In this document: in pieces, positions 11,309 to 25,921 of the stretch
Position numbering within the stretch: the stretch's first letter is position 1
Layout of the letters: the number at the start of each line of letters is the position of its first letter
DNA from: Aphrocallistes beatrix
Lineage: Eukaryota; Porifera; Hexactinellida; Sceptrulophora; Aphrocallistidae
Reading direction: 5' to 3'
DNA: 64,000 bases
Assembly (NCBI GenBank): GCA_963281255.1
Contig: OY725488.1
Span: 372,001 to 436,000, forward strand
Notes under the pieces: model-generated
What the model saw: only the letters and a program-made list of their open reading frames with translations
Databases searched by the model: none
Told to the model about the DNA's origin: nothing
Translations under genes and position numbers: made by a program

Positions 11309-12139
11309 ATGGCAGATATTTTAAGCCATGCCACCGAGTTCGCCGGTCCATCGAACAGAACTCCTTACTGTGTGCGCGAAGAGAGAAGCCACCCCTTGTT
11401 CAAAGCTGTCCCTGTCGGGTGTCAGCCACACCAGTTATGCTCTCCAGGTCCCATGCATGCGTGTCAGCATAGCATGTTGATATATATTTTCGACGAAATT
11501 TCTCTACTTTTTAGAATATTCACACAGGATGGCTATTTCTTAACCTACTTCAAGCGGAAACTGTCAGAAGCTATTTTTGCAATGTTCGTTTCAGAAGATG
11601 CAGTGTTCGCTGTGACCAGTGATTGTTTGCATGTGAGTGATGCTATGGCGCAATATACAGACACATTTCCGATGGATTTAACAACACTCGATGTTTCTGA
11701 AAACTATGTATATCTTGGAAATAGGGATGGTAGGATTATTTCCCTGAACTCGACACTAGACATCCTGATATCAATTAAGTTGGACACATCACACCTATCT
11801 CATGAAGCTGTCCTCAGTGGCATTCGGGTTGTTGATGATTCATTTATTTATGCAATTTATAACAAGAGTACCTTTCCTTTCCAAATATTCACTACTGACG
11901 GATCTTTTCTAAGATACGTTAGCCTCCCAGGTTCTATGCTAGCCAGCATTTCAATTAATCAGTTTGGATATGTCGCTATATGTGATGGTGCTTCAAAGTC
12001 TGTAAAAATTTTCAACCCAGATTTAAAACTCGTACATTCTTTAGATATCATATTGGAGCTGAAGACGGCTACGTTTTTAGAAAATTTTATTCTAGCAACA
12101 AATTCATCTCAAAATGAATTCAAGTTGTTTACATTTTAA
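11309..12139 (+). CDS. NHL-like beta-propeller protein, function unknown
   Basis: Open frame of 276 residues from the ATG at 11309, or shorter if spliced. From about residue 65 to the end it looks like repeated propeller blades: phrases such as IFTQDGYF, IFTTDGSFLRYVSLPGS, ISINQFGYVAICDGASKSV and KIFNPDLKLVHSLDI match the NHL pattern seen in TRIM-NHL and related proteins. No RING, B-box or membrane segment is present. The first 65 residues look less protein-like. A spliced version using a donor at 11420 and the acceptor TTTTTAG ending near 11512 would keep frame and remove the stretch before IFTQDG. I do not recognise an orthologue. It lies between HACE1 and CLN3 on the same strand. Confidence 0.55.
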   Translation: MADILSHATEFAGPSNRTPYCVREERSHPLFKAVPVGCQPHQLCSPGPMHACQHSMLIYIFDEISLLFRIFTQDGYFLTYFKRKLSEAIFAMFVSEDAVFAVTSDCLHVSDAMAQYTDTFPMDLTTLDVSENYVYLGNRDGRIISLNSTLDILISIKLDTSHLSHEAVLSGIRVVDDSFIYAIYNKSTFPFQIFTTDGSFLRYVSLPGSMLASISINQFGYVAICDGASKSVKIFNPDLKLVHSLDIILELKTATFLENFILATNSSQNEFKLFTF

Positions 12140-12475
12140 AGATTTTGTGCGATTATTATAATTTTTTTTATTCTTCTTATTCCGTTTTCTTATTTTTTTT
12201 CAGAAATTTCTGTCTTGATAGTGATTAACATTAGAATATGTTGGTCTCTAGCATGTTTTTCTCTATGTTATTTACATAGTTTCATTTTGTATAAAACATT
12301 TAATCTATCCTACTTCACTAGACGATCCGTATCGTACACACTGCACGATGGATTATATACTTGAAATTAATAAAAAAATCGATCTAAACATTGGCAGTAA
12401 TTACCATTAGAAATACATTAGAAGTATTTTGTATTTATTTCTATTTGGATATTTATTCAGCAATAATAGTTTACT
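12140..12475. other. Intergenic spacer before CLN3
   Basis: AT- and T-rich spacer of 336 bp. A 20-codon ATG frame at about 12348 is too short to support. Nothing else was recognised. Confidence 0.5.
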
Positions 12476-13851
12476 ATGGCAGAGAAGGAATTCCCGTTAT
12501 TCGAATTTCTCAGAAACAAACTCCGAACAATCACATTTGTCAGGAACTGGATCGGTTTCTTTATCCTTGGTACCATCAACAATCTCTCTTACGTCATAGT
12601 AAATTCTTCTGCGCTTATTCTGGCCACCAGTTTCGGTGTTCCCAATCTTGTTGCAGTGGTCCCTTGGGCAAATATTGGATTAAGTTTTTTTGTCAAAGCT
12701 CTAAACACATTCTTACTCATCAAGGTTCCTTACTCAATCCGATTCGGTATAAATGGGCTGATAATGATTGGAGCATTGTTAGGAATTTCATTTGCCCCAA
12801 ACTTCTACGTCACGATCCTGTTTATTCTCCTGATAGGCCTCACGAGTGGTTTCGGAGAGAGTGTTGCACTGGAATATTTGCAAAAGTTTGACCATCGCCT
12901 GCTTAACGCTTGGGGAAGCGGAACTGGATTCGCGGGTCTCTTTGGCGCTTCTTTGTACATCCTCTTCACGTGTGTAGCTTATGAATCTACTCTAGAAGAT
13001 GTTTCAGTGAGCAAGACCAGCATACTGAAACACATGGATGACATAGCATTTTGGTGTTCCTCACCCCTGCCAATATTTTATCTTATCGCTTACTTCATCA
13101 TTATTAAGAGACCCAAGCCTCACTCAGAAGAAACAGATGCAGCGAATACTAGACAGAGGTTTTCTGCCGATGAATCTGAAGAGGATCCACCTTCTAATAT
13201 ACAAGAGAAAGAATCTCTGTTAGAAAAGAACGAAGTCATAACAAAAAAGTCCAAGCTCAGATGGTACCTGACCACATATTGGAAAGGTTTCTATTCCACT
13301 CTCTGGCTGAGTTTGAATCTATCCGGCGTCTACTTCTTCGAATATATGGTCAGAACGTTCGCATCCAAGTCTAGGCCTAGTTACGACTTCCACGCCGCTT
13401 GTCCTGAGCTGTACTCAGCACTACAGCTGTCTTATCAAGCTGGAGTGTTTGCGTCACGGTAAGTGCTGGGAAATTCTTCACTGTAATATACTGCCTGCAA
13501 TATAATTAAATTTGACTGTGCTTATTTTGGTTTAGGTCTTCGCTTCAGTTGATCAAGATCAAGCACGTAGAGATCCTAACCGTCCTACAAGGCATCAACA
13601 TGGCCCTCTGGTTATTAGACAACTTCTTCAAGTTCATTCCCATCTACTTGCTGCCGTTGTTAATGATGTATGTAGGGATATTGGGTGGCGCTTCTTATGT
13701 GAACATTTTCTATCGCATCAAAACCGAGGAGAAGTACCAGTTTAACCGACAAGTCTCGATCAATATCTGTTCGATGTGGATAGCAGTTGGGATATTCACG
13801 GCGTCAGCAACTGACACAATATTCGATATTACTTTTTTGAAGAACTACTGA
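12476..13851 (+). CDS. CLN3: CLN3/battenin lysosomal membrane protein
   Basis: Two exons (12476-13458 and 13536-13851, 77-nt intron) join to 432 residues, against 438 in human CLN3. CLN3 is a multi-span lysosomal membrane protein needed for glycerophosphodiester clearance; its loss causes Batten disease. The hydrophobic segments, the early RNWIGFFILGTINNLSYVIV and the C-terminal YQAGVFASRSSLQLIKIK and LGGASYVNIFYRI blocks are CLN3 signatures. A charged cytosolic loop (about residues 205-260) contains an acidic dileucine-like EKESLLEKNE, the kind of signal used for lysosomal sorting in this family. The start at 12476 puts the short hydrophilic N-terminus directly before the first membrane span. 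Confidence 0.95.
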
Positions 13852-14101
13852 GTGGAATATATTCATAAATGTTGGAAAGAATAACAATATAGTGGTCACG
13901 ATACGAATCTGTATATTTCCAAATTCTTTTTTTTAAACCTAATACGTTGTGTTGTTAATAGTGTGTTGGTATATTTGTAAATTAGCATCGTATGTTTACT
14001 TTTAGAAAGCGGTTATTCAAGTTTGGTTTTATACTAAGCGCCTTAGTTGGTCATGCATAGAAAGTGAAGTCTTTATTTCCATATTTGTGACGAGTAGGGT
14101 G

Positions 14102-14521
14102 ATGGCAGCACCAGTAGCCAAAGGTGAAAAGGAACAAAAGAACATTGTGCATCAGAATGCGATCTGGCGCGAGACCATCCGAAAAGAGCAGCACAACCAG
14201 AAACTGTACACAGAATATAATTATAATCCATACAAAAAGCCAATCACTGTAGCCGGGAAGCCGAATGAGGTGCCGAGCAAAACGGAGGAGAGTGGAGATG
14301 AGCTGTTCTTGCAGGTGTACAAGAAATCTCAACAGACACCCAACGACAAGTTTGAAAACCCGATGACAGAGGCCCAAGAGATCGGATGGTACCACTCCAT
14401 GCAGATGGACAAGGGAGCAAGGAGTGATGACCGACTGCACCACCCTCGATCGTTCTCAGAGATCACCAAATACATGGAGGCCGCTTGGAGACAGAAAGAG
14501 CAAGAAAACCTCCAGCAGTAA
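14102..14521 (+). CDS. CFAP144: CFAP144 (FAM183 family) ciliary microtubule inner protein
   Basis: Single-exon protein of 139 residues from the ATG at 14102; an in-frame GTG further upstream is not a likely start. FAM183/CFAP144 proteins sit inside the doublet microtubules of motile cilia. Family landmarks are HQNAIWRETIRKEQ near the N-terminus, LYTEYNYNPYKK and TVAGKPNEVP, AQEIGWYHS in the middle and DDRLHHPRSFSEITKYME near the C-terminus. It is strongly charged, with no signal peptide or membrane segment, as expected for a luminal microtubule protein. It ends only 162 bp before the KAT5 start codon on the same strand. Confidence 0.88.
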   Translation: MAAPVAKGEKEQKNIVHQNAIWRETIRKEQHNQKLYTEYNYNPYKKPITVAGKPNEVPSKTEESGDELFLQVYKKSQQTPNDKFENPMTEAQEIGWYHSMQMDKGARSDDRLHHPRSFSEITKYMEAAWRQKEQENLQQ

Positions 14522-14683
14522 CCGCACTTCACTTCACACCAGTGACGTGTATATTTGAACTGTTTCGGTTTTACATTTAATCGCATCACTTATATTTGAC
14601 GCTTTTCCAAGTACGAGTACTTCAGACTGATGACACATTCTGAATTTACACGTGTTATTCTTAGTTAGCAGTGCAAAGCAGTG

Positions 14684-18385
<3,702 letters not shown>

Positions 18386-18443
18386 ATAGTTATTTTAATT
18401 CATGTTTACTTCAAATGGATCAAACAAGAATACATTCAGCCAA

Positions 18444-18449
18444 AATAAA
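18444..18449 (+). terminator. Likely KAT5 polyadenylation signal
   Basis: AATAAA 58 nt after the KAT5 stop codon on the coding strand. Confidence 0.5.
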
Positions 18450-19283
18450 ACAAAATGATCCACTCAGTGTGTGGTACTTTTTTATCTTTGCGTAACAGTT
18501 ACACTTCTAAATTACGAAATCAAAGCACATTTTACCCGTTCAAAGGATAAAATTACAGCTTTGCCCGAACATAAAACAATCCAAGCTGGTGTTAGCATTG
18601 TTGTGCAGAGTATATCAAAGTTATCGAAGAGATTCGTTTCGAATGAACACCTTTCAGCTTATATTATCCTATTTCCAGCATGTGATACTATTCAGATATA
18701 CTTGCCCGCTCATTTTGTCCAAAATTCAAAGTTAGATTGACTAAAGGCATTTCTTTCGTATTGTACAATCATACATATCATTGCTTCTAATTTGTGACGA
18801 GCAACTGATCTTCTCTACATTCCATTCTTCGTCGCGTATTCAATTATCTGTTAATTTTCTTTATTTACATAACGGAAAATAAATTTCATAAAATATTTAA
18901 TTTCATAAAAATTCAATATCCTGGATTTAACCAAAAATAAAACGAATGGAAAATGGTTCAGAGAGTGAATTAACTACCGAATCAAAGGCCTTATGAAATA
19001 ATAATGCAGTTTTTAGTATATTTGACCCCAATTAACGGATCTAAGTCCTAAAATTAAAAATAAAGTTCATTCAGCACCGATAATCGAAGGGCTTATTAAA
19101 ATTATAAATAATTTGGATACTAAATAAATTTTGAAGCGCTGCATAAGGAAGTCTCACCTGAGTCTATCCTAATAAGTGATGCTTCTATTTAGGACATTAT
19201 AATTGTAGCAAATATTGATAATTTGAGACATTTAGAATCTCATAGCACAATAACATCATGGATTTTCAGCCTTAGATGAAATA

Positions 19284-19452
19284 CAGTCGACTCCGCTTAA
19301 TAGGGTCACATCGGTCAGAGGACATTTTGTCCGATTAAGCGGAGAACCCTATTAACCGAAAATATTTGTATTAGCTTCTATGTGTGAGAGCTATTCCGGT
19401 CCTGCCAAAAGTGTCCCGATTAAACAGTGACCCTATTAAGCGGAGTCGACTG
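19284..19452. mobile_element. pogo/Tigger-like MITE with perfect terminal inverted repeats
   Basis: A 169-bp element bounded by a perfect 26-bp terminal inverted repeat starting CAGTCGACTCCGCTTAATAG at the left and ending in its reverse complement at the right. It is flanked on both sides by TA (19282-19283 and 19453-19454), the target site of Tc1/mariner and pogo elements. The CAGT terminus and a 'cgcttaatagggtcac'-type repeat are typical of pogo/Tigger non-autonomous copies. No coding capacity. The perfect arms suggest relatively recent insertion. Confidence 0.85.
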
Positions 19453-19596
19453 TATGTAGCATTTTATTATAAATGTACGTATAATGCAAGTTCAGATCAT
19501 TCACCAACACTGATATTTTTTCTGATAAAATTTAGATAAATTGGTTTGTGAATCTCTCTTCATAAAATAACTCCCTGACTAATGTATTCATATTAA

Positions 19597-19697
19597 CTGT
19601 AGAATGCCCAGCATTTATATGGCATCAGTGCCATAGAAAATGGCTGGGAGACATCCGCGATATCGGGGACACTGTGTCCCCTCTGGGCATTCTACGG
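19597..19697. mobile_element. piggyBac-like MITE flanked by TTAA
   Basis: A 101-bp element with 15-bp terminal inverted repeats (left CTGTAGAATGCCCAG; right, reversed, CCGTAGAATGCCCAG, one mismatch) and TTAA on both sides (19593-19596 and 19698-19701). TTAA duplication is the hallmark of piggyBac transposases. An internal short palindrome TGGCATCAGTGCCA lies near the left end. No coding capacity. Confidence 0.75.
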
Positions 19698-20363
19698 TTA
19701 ATTTAAATAATTAACGGCAAATCGTGAAATTACAATTCACCTGAGAATTGCAAAATTGACAATTTTTTTATCCAACTCTGCAGTTTACTAATTTGAACCA
19801 ATTTTCTTAGAAGATACGCGATCGAGTAAATATTTTGATGCTCACTTGCAAACACTAATATTTCGAACTACAAAGCTTCGACAATTTCGACACACCATTT
19901 GAAGTTTTGAAAGTCTACTGCTTTGTTCACGTGATGATTGTCGGAACATTCTTTGCTTTGATACTTCTTTCATCTATTTTAACTTCTATGAATCTGTTTA
20001 TTTATGCAAATTTGTTGTACGAATTGAATATAAACAAAAACAAAAATGGAAAACATAGAGATGCAAGAGTTTTCCAGAAATGCTCGACATGCCGGATAGC
20101 AATAGGTTAGTTACTCGATTCCTAATATTCATTGTTGGTAGCCGATGGCGCATTGCCAAGATGGACGACGGAATGCAAGAGAAACTTCCTATTGCATAGG
20201 CTTAATGGAAGTCCTAATGTGAGACAACCGGTAATCGGTCCCAGATAAATACTCGCCTTGAGTATATAACTTAATTCAATTCAACGGTTTTCAATTGCAA
20301 CTTCTTACTCATCAAATTGTGATTTCACTCAAAAAATAATCATCAATTCTCATCATAAAAAAA

Positions 20364-23300
20364 ATGGACCATTGCGTACAACTTTCTCAAGAATTCTCCG
20401 AGTTTGCAGAGAGCTCCCCGAGGACTCACAGAGAGTTCACAAAATATGAGATCACAGACACCATCAGCATTGATTCGATGAACAGCTCTTCAAGTAATTC
20501 GAGCAATTCAAGCAAGTGTTCTATCCTGGAAAACGAATTCGCAGCTTTAGGTGAGTTCTTTGTTCAATTATACATTATTTTAGAATAAATATTTATACTC
20601 TTTATTTTATTTTAAATTATGGATCAATTAACATTTTAACAAATAACAGTATTATAATTATAATTTAATGCATATACCAGGGGAGCATCAAAATTTATAT
20701 ATTTTTACTTTAAGTCCTTTTATTGCTAATTTTTGAAAAACGTTTTTATTTTGTCTTTTTTTTAAACAATAAGCAAAATTACTTTCGACCAAATCGCTCG
20801 ACAGATTATAACACGAAATATTTACAGATGACATGAGATGGCTAGAATTTACAGTCATGATAATGTCGAGAATTTCATAGTCATGCTGTATGGTTATGAC
20901 TAGAATCTTAAACGAGTTTACTTCATTGATTCGTTAACATTCCAGCTATCTCGTTGAGTGAGCAAAATTGATGTAGGAGATGATCGTTCGTTTTGATCTT
21001 TATCACCATTCGAGTAGTTGAAATTATTGAATAATATCTATTCCTCTCATTTTCGATTGAGAATCAAGTTAACTAAGTTTGATGCAAAACGAAACTAGTT
21101 TTTTGACAACGCAACGCATAACGTCAGTAGAAAATAATTAAAGTGCATTTGACTTTTAAAATATTTTATTCAGATCTGAATGAACTCGATCATGAGCATC
21201 AACATTCTGACCCAAGTATACTTGGCGATTTTTTCTGCTTCCAAACGAACGGACAGAAGAAGTTCGTTATCAAATCTGAACGTTGGGAAGGAAAAAATCC
21301 TCGTCGAGGTACTGAAATTTTTGTTGGGAAAATCCCACGAGATTGCATGGAAGACGAACTGATCCCATTGTTCAAGAGCTGTGGCACTATCTACGAATTC
21401 CGTCTGATGATGGATTACTCTGGAACTAACAGAGGGTTTGCTTTCTGCATCTACACATCAATCATGGCTGCAAGGAATGCAGTGTCACAACTTAACGGTT
21501 TTGAGATACGCCCTAACCACAAAATGGGCGTGTGTAGGAGTGTCGACAACTGCAGATTATTCGTAGGTGGAATTCCAAAAAGGTTGAAGAAACAAGACAT
21601 TTTCGATGAAATCGCAATGGTAATTACGTTCATTCCACTCATAATAACAGTATTGTATTAGGATTCTATTCTATGTCTTATTCATCTCGCAGGTCACTGA
21701 TGATGTAGTTGACATTATCGTCTATCCAACGTTACTGGACAAGAATAAGAATCGCGGATTCGCTTTTGTGGAGTATAAGAATCACCGAGCTGCTGCCATG
21801 GCTCGGAGGAAGTTACTCACCAACCAGATCGAACTGTGGGGACAAAAGGTAGCTGTAGACTGGGCTGAACCTGAGCCAGAAGTGGATGAAGAAGTGATGT
21901 CCAAGGTACAATTTTTAAAAACTCTTATTTTGTATTTAACTCGTTGCAACGTTACAATTATTATATTGTATTATTGTGTTTGCAGGTTAAGGTGCTATAC
22001 GTCCGAAACTTGATGCTCTCCACCACTGAAGAGACCCTCACTGACGTGTTCTCCGAGTTTGGAGTCGTAGAGCGAGTGAAGAAAATCAGAGACTACGCAT
22101 TCATCCATCTTCAGAGTCACGAGCAAGCCCAGGAATGCATTGACGGGTTTATAGGGCGAGATATTGAAGGCGCAGACGTCGAAATTTCTTTTGCAAAGCC
22201 AGTGGACCGTGAGTCCTACCAGAAGCAGAAGTATGCTCGTCAGCAAGCGGCAGCGATTGTCTCCCAGCAGCAGCAAAACCCGCCTCCCCCCTCTAGCCCC
22301 CAGTACACCCCTGTGGTCGGCTACGTGTCTACTCCCACTCAGGATGGGTTTACTTTCACTCCCATTACCCCTGCGCCCGCTCAAGGCTTCTGTGGGAGGT
22401 AAGTCCATGGAGAGATTTCTTTTCAGATGTCGATCACTGATTTCATATTATTTCCTCTGAACAGAGATTCGTACCCCAAACCCAACAAACCCAAGTACAC
22501 TCCTAGTACAGGACTGTCTTCAATCTTCAAACACAACCGAGGTAACCGTCGTAGCAGACTCCCTCAGCCCTTCATCTCTCCAGGTTCAACCGGAAGTTAC
22601 TCTCCGACTCAGTTCGCTATCTACCCACACGGCTCTCCCATGCAACAGGACTATGCACCTGAGCAGCCGATACCCTCTCCCAGCCAGCTCGTAGATGTGC
22701 AGGTGAGCATTGTTTGGTTTTGAAATCACATTTACATGTAATTATTAAATAATTCCAATTTCCAAATCCAGTTTTAATTAATTCAAAAAGCCAGGTGTTT
22801 TAACCGCGGCCAAGAAAGTATTGTCATTATTTTCCTGAATTGATTGTATAGGAAAGCTTAAACTTGAAATAGAATTCATTTCTTCTTTGTCTGATTCCAG
22901 ATATTCTGGTACTACTCGATCTAAACTGATGAATCAAATTCTCTTATTTTCTCCTTCGCTTGCAAGAATGTGTTCACGGTGGTAGTTCTGAATACGATTA
23001 ATTATCTGTTTTGTTTAGGAGCTCTATGATGCCCCCGCACCTGTAGATGCAGGAGCTTACTACAGAGCCCAATACAAACAGAGTCCTACCAAACTGACCC
23101 ACAATTTGACTGCGAATAGTAAGTAAACTTTTTTCAAGTCTCATGCATTCGTTTGCAAGGTTAATGTTGTTTGATATTTGGCTGATTCTTAATTAGATCG
23201 CGATTAATTCCAATAGTTTAGCATTTCGCGTAATTCTATAATTACTATACTTATTTTCTCAATATAAACTATTTCCCGCCGATTTCCCCCCGCGAAATAT

Positions 23301-23662
23301 CTTGAGTTCAAATAACTATTCGCCTCTCAAATCTAATAAGCAATTGAAACTGTTTCAGTTAGTTTGATTCTGGTTTACAAATTTCAAAATCAGATTTATT
23401 CCTCCTTGAGAATGTAAGACAGTTAACTGGAATCTTATCAGTAAATTTGATCCATTTAGTTCCTAAATTCACCATGCACCCTGCTTTCGGCCTACCTCCC
23501 CCCTCCCCACCAATGCTCATCCCGCGTCACAATTTCGCTCAAGCAGTGACTACAAGCGCAGGAATGGGTCACCTTCACAGTACAACTTACTACACCTACC
23601 CACCAACTCCTGGACCCAAAATCCACCCAGGATACCTCCCACAAGAGATTTGCCACATGTGA
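20364..23662 (+). CDS. A1CF/RBM47-like RNA-binding protein with three RRMs
   Basis: Seven exons (20364-20550, 21174-21619, 21693-21905, 21986-22398, 22465-22702, 23019-23118, 23460-23662) join in frame to 599 residues, close to human A1CF (594) and RBM47 (593). RRM1 (about 110-190) has [20 protein letters not shown] and [12 protein letters not shown]2 follows [14 protein letters not shown] and includes [20 protein letters not shown] and [18 protein letters not shown]3 (about 283-355) has [18 protein letters not shown] and [14 protein letters not shown]. The C-terminal 240 residues are Pro, Tyr and Gln rich. The acidic N-terminal domain of hnRNP Q/R is absent, which favours A1CF/RBM46/RBM47. 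In vertebrates these bind AU-rich RNA and assist C-to-U editing or splicing. The N-terminus has Ser/Asn-rich low-complexity sequence. Which of the three vertebrate paralogues is closest cannot be decided. Confidence 0.88.
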
Positions 23663-24374
23663 ATCGCGCTCGTTTATCGATAGAAGAATAGCTCGCAGTA
23701 TTATTCATTACACTTGTATCTCTTATATTACTACCTTTCACTTCGTTATTAGCACATTTGTGATAGAATTTGTATAAGGCGTTTTCTAATGTTCTCACTG
23801 AAGAGTTTATAGTAATTATATATTATTAGTACCTGCTTTTAGGCAATAACTACTGTATTATAGTTTGTCTTATTGTAGGTTTTATTGTAATTTATTATTT
23901 CTCATTCTTATTTTGTCTCTTTCCGAATAGACTCGTATGCTACTATATATACATTATTCCTCTTATTTCGAGTTTAGTACATAATAAACTGACATTTCTA
24001 AACATTGTCCATTAATCGTGTGGGTGGAAAGATCTAGTTGAGTATTTGAGTTGTACATTGGTTACACAAATTATTAGAATATGATGAACAGTTAAATATT
24101 GAAGTTAAGTCTGCTCTGAACTAAACTTAAGGTTGACTTATGTTGGAGAGTCAAAACTAAATTTAGACTTAGTTTAAACTTAGTTTAAGAAGTTTAGTGA
24201 AAACCTCCCAGATGTGTCGAGCACTGCTAAAATGTCTACACAAATCCTGGAGGAAAGTCTGCATTTGTATTGGGATAATTATCCTGGTTAATCTTTCTGT
24301 TTTTAAATAGCAACTACAGGAATTCATAAGTTTTCTGAACTATTCCCAAAAAGCAAACTTTAAAGTGAACTACC
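23663..24374. other. 3' UTR of the A1CF-like gene and CIAO2B upstream region
   Basis: AT-rich, with an AATAAA at 23983. Short repeated TTAGTTTAAACTTAGTTTAA-type sequence occurs near 24165-24190. No gene was recognised. Confidence 0.5.
23983..23988 (+). terminator. Likely polyadenylation signal of the A1CF-like gene
   Basis: AATAAA 320 nt after the stop codon on the coding strand, in AT-rich sequence. Confidence 0.45.
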
Positions 24375-24848
24375 ATGTCATTAGAAAATATCAATCCCGC
24401 TGTGCACTCAAAACTTCCCCCGCGTGAACCCCAGCCACAAGACTACGACGATGACATCACGGACCCCATAGACTCCCGTGAGGTGTTCGACCTTATTAGA
24501 TGTCTGAATGATCCGGAGCACCCTCTCACGCTGGAAGAGCTCAATGTTGTGAAGGAGTCCCAGGTTAGCGTGGTTGATGACCCGAATGGGAGCTCAGTGC
24601 ACGTGTACTTCACTCCCACAATCCCTGGTTGTAGCATGGCGACGCTAATCGGACTCAGCATCAAAGTCCAGTTGATGAGATGTCTCCCACCTCGCTTCAA
24701 GCTCAGCATTGAGATAACTCCTGACTCGCACGTTTCGGAGCATGCAATCAACAAGCAGCTGGCAGACAAGGAGAGGATCGCCGCGGCCTTAGAGAACCAT
24801 AATCTGATGGGAGTTGTGAACCAATGTCTCGATGGCACTATAATTTAA
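24375..24848 (+). CDS. CIAO2B: CIAO2B/MIP18, cytosolic iron-sulfur assembly factor
   Basis: Single-exon 157-residue protein, against 163 in human CIAO2B. With CIAO1 and MMS19 it forms the targeting complex that hands Fe-S clusters to nuclear and cytosolic apoproteins such as DNA polymerases and helicases. Landmarks are the degenerate N-terminus, then [34 protein letters not shown], the DUF59/MIP18 core [19 protein letters not shown] with its conserved reactive cysteine, [20 protein letters not shown] and the terminal NQCL. The proline-histidine of the human PHCS motif reads PGCS here. The start at 24375 is the only ATG that gives the whole domain. Confidence 0.96.
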   Translation: MSLENINPAVHSKLPPREPQPQDYDDDITDPIDSREVFDLIRCLNDPEHPLTLEELNVVKESQVSVVDDPNGSSVHVYFTPTIPGCSMATLIGLSIKVQLMRCLPPRFKLSIEITPDSHVSEHAINKQLADKERIAAALENHNLMGVVNQCLDGTII

Positions 24849-24989
24849 CTTCGCTCTGGAATTCTTATTTTTAAATTCAATAATAGATTGTTTCAGAATT
24901 ATTTAAAAAAGTATGACAGTTTTATGTTCCAGTCAATATCCGAAACCCTAACATAATTTTTGGTAGCTTTGAGTATTTTTTTAGATATA

Positions 24990-25611
24990 CACTGCCGGTC
25001 AAAAAGAATTGCTCAAAATAGGTTTACCCAAAATTTGATTGATTTTAACAATGATAGCTCGCCCCTCGTAACATTCTCTGAACTGTTGAAGTGGACATTT
25101 TTAACGAATATTCGGATAATACTTCGGTTCTTATATGAGTAGCAGTCTTAAATCGATCCTTTTGCTTTTTCTGACTAATAATAATACCTTTTGGTTGTGA
25201 CACGAGGCCTACCCGGAATGGTGAGGTTTCTTACCGAGCAAGTCAGTCCATGTTTCCTTGGGATCTCACCAACGCTTTTTTGGCAACACCCAACCATTTT
25301 AGCTACCTCTCTCTGAGTATGGCCGTTTTCAGATTCAATATCAGGTTTGCCAGATTTTCAAAGGAAATTCGGGGTTTCGAAGGCATTGAAAATTCGATAA
25401 ACACTGATAAATTGTAATAAAGAGTAGAAAAGTGAAAAGGGCAAATTATTCGAATATAATGAATGAAATATCTGTATTACGGTATTACTTAGCAAAATAA
25501 ACAAAGATGTATATGATTTCGCAAGAAAGAAACTATCTAGTGAGTCGAAACTATTTGACGTTTACTATGCTATATGCATTGATTTTGAGCAATTCTTTTT
25601 GACCGGCACTG
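24990..25611 (-). mobile_element. Tc1/mariner-type element, internally deleted
   Basis: A 622-bp element with about 30-bp terminal inverted repeats that agree at all but one position (left begins CACTGCCGGTCAAAAAGAAT, right reversed CAGTGCCGGTCAAAAAGAAT) and TA on both flanks (24988-24989, 25612-25613). The CAGTGCCGGTCAAAA start is a common Tc1-family terminus. Inside, the minus strand keeps a piece of the transposase DNA-binding domain, but nothing resembling the DDE catalytic domain, so the element is non-autonomous. Confidence 0.88.
25175..25345 (-). pseudogene. Fragment of a Tc1 transposase DNA-binding domain
   Basis: Fifty-six codons open on the minus strand, ending in TAG, encode phrases typical of the Tc1 paired-like N-terminus: GHTQREVAKMVGCCQKSV (first helix-turn-helix), EIPRKHGLTCSVRN and the GRPRVTTKR AT-hook/linker. 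The frame then stops, and no catalytic domain follows, so this is a remnant. Confidence 0.8.
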
Positions 25612-25921
25612 TAAGTGTTTATAATAATGGAAACAGGCTTCATTGAATTTCGGATTGGTTCTAAGATACGTACGATATATACAAGCACAATAACCATGTG
25701 TATGTTTTATTTACAATTGTTTTATTTTATTTCCAGAATGTTATTTAAACTCCGACATTTAAGCATTCATGACTTACCTGTGCATTTAGTCAAATCGAGA
25801 TACATATACGTAAATAATTTTAACACATTCTAAGGATCGCGTGCTCGATTTCATATACGTAGTACGAATCCGAGATAATTAAAATATAAATTTAAGGAAT
25901 GTCAACCATTCAATTAGTTCG

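Larger units (their letters stand above)
18386..20363. other. Intergenic region with two MITEs
   Basis: About 2 kb of AT-rich DNA between KAT5 and the A1CF-like gene. It holds a pogo-like MITE (19284-19452) and a piggyBac-like MITE (19597-19697). An 89-codon open frame at 18471-18740 begins with GTG and shows no family pattern, so I do not call it. Confidence 0.6.
24849..25921. other. Intergenic region containing a Tc1-like element
   Basis: About 1.07 kb, more than half occupied by the Tc1-type element at 24990-25611. The flanking AT-rich sequence shows nothing else I can support. Confidence 0.6.

Noticed and set aside
12391-12891. 166-codon frame overlapping the CLN3 start
   Set aside because: It is a different frame of the CLN3 coding exon; the CLN3 frame has clear family similarity and this one has none.
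18471-18740. 89-codon open frame downstream of KAT5
   Set aside because: It starts with GTG, begins over the KAT5 3' flank, has no family pattern, and lies in AT-rich intergenic DNA.
24990-25611. Active autonomous Tc1 transposon
   Set aside because: Only a DNA-binding fragment remains and the 622-bp length leaves no room for a DDE domain.
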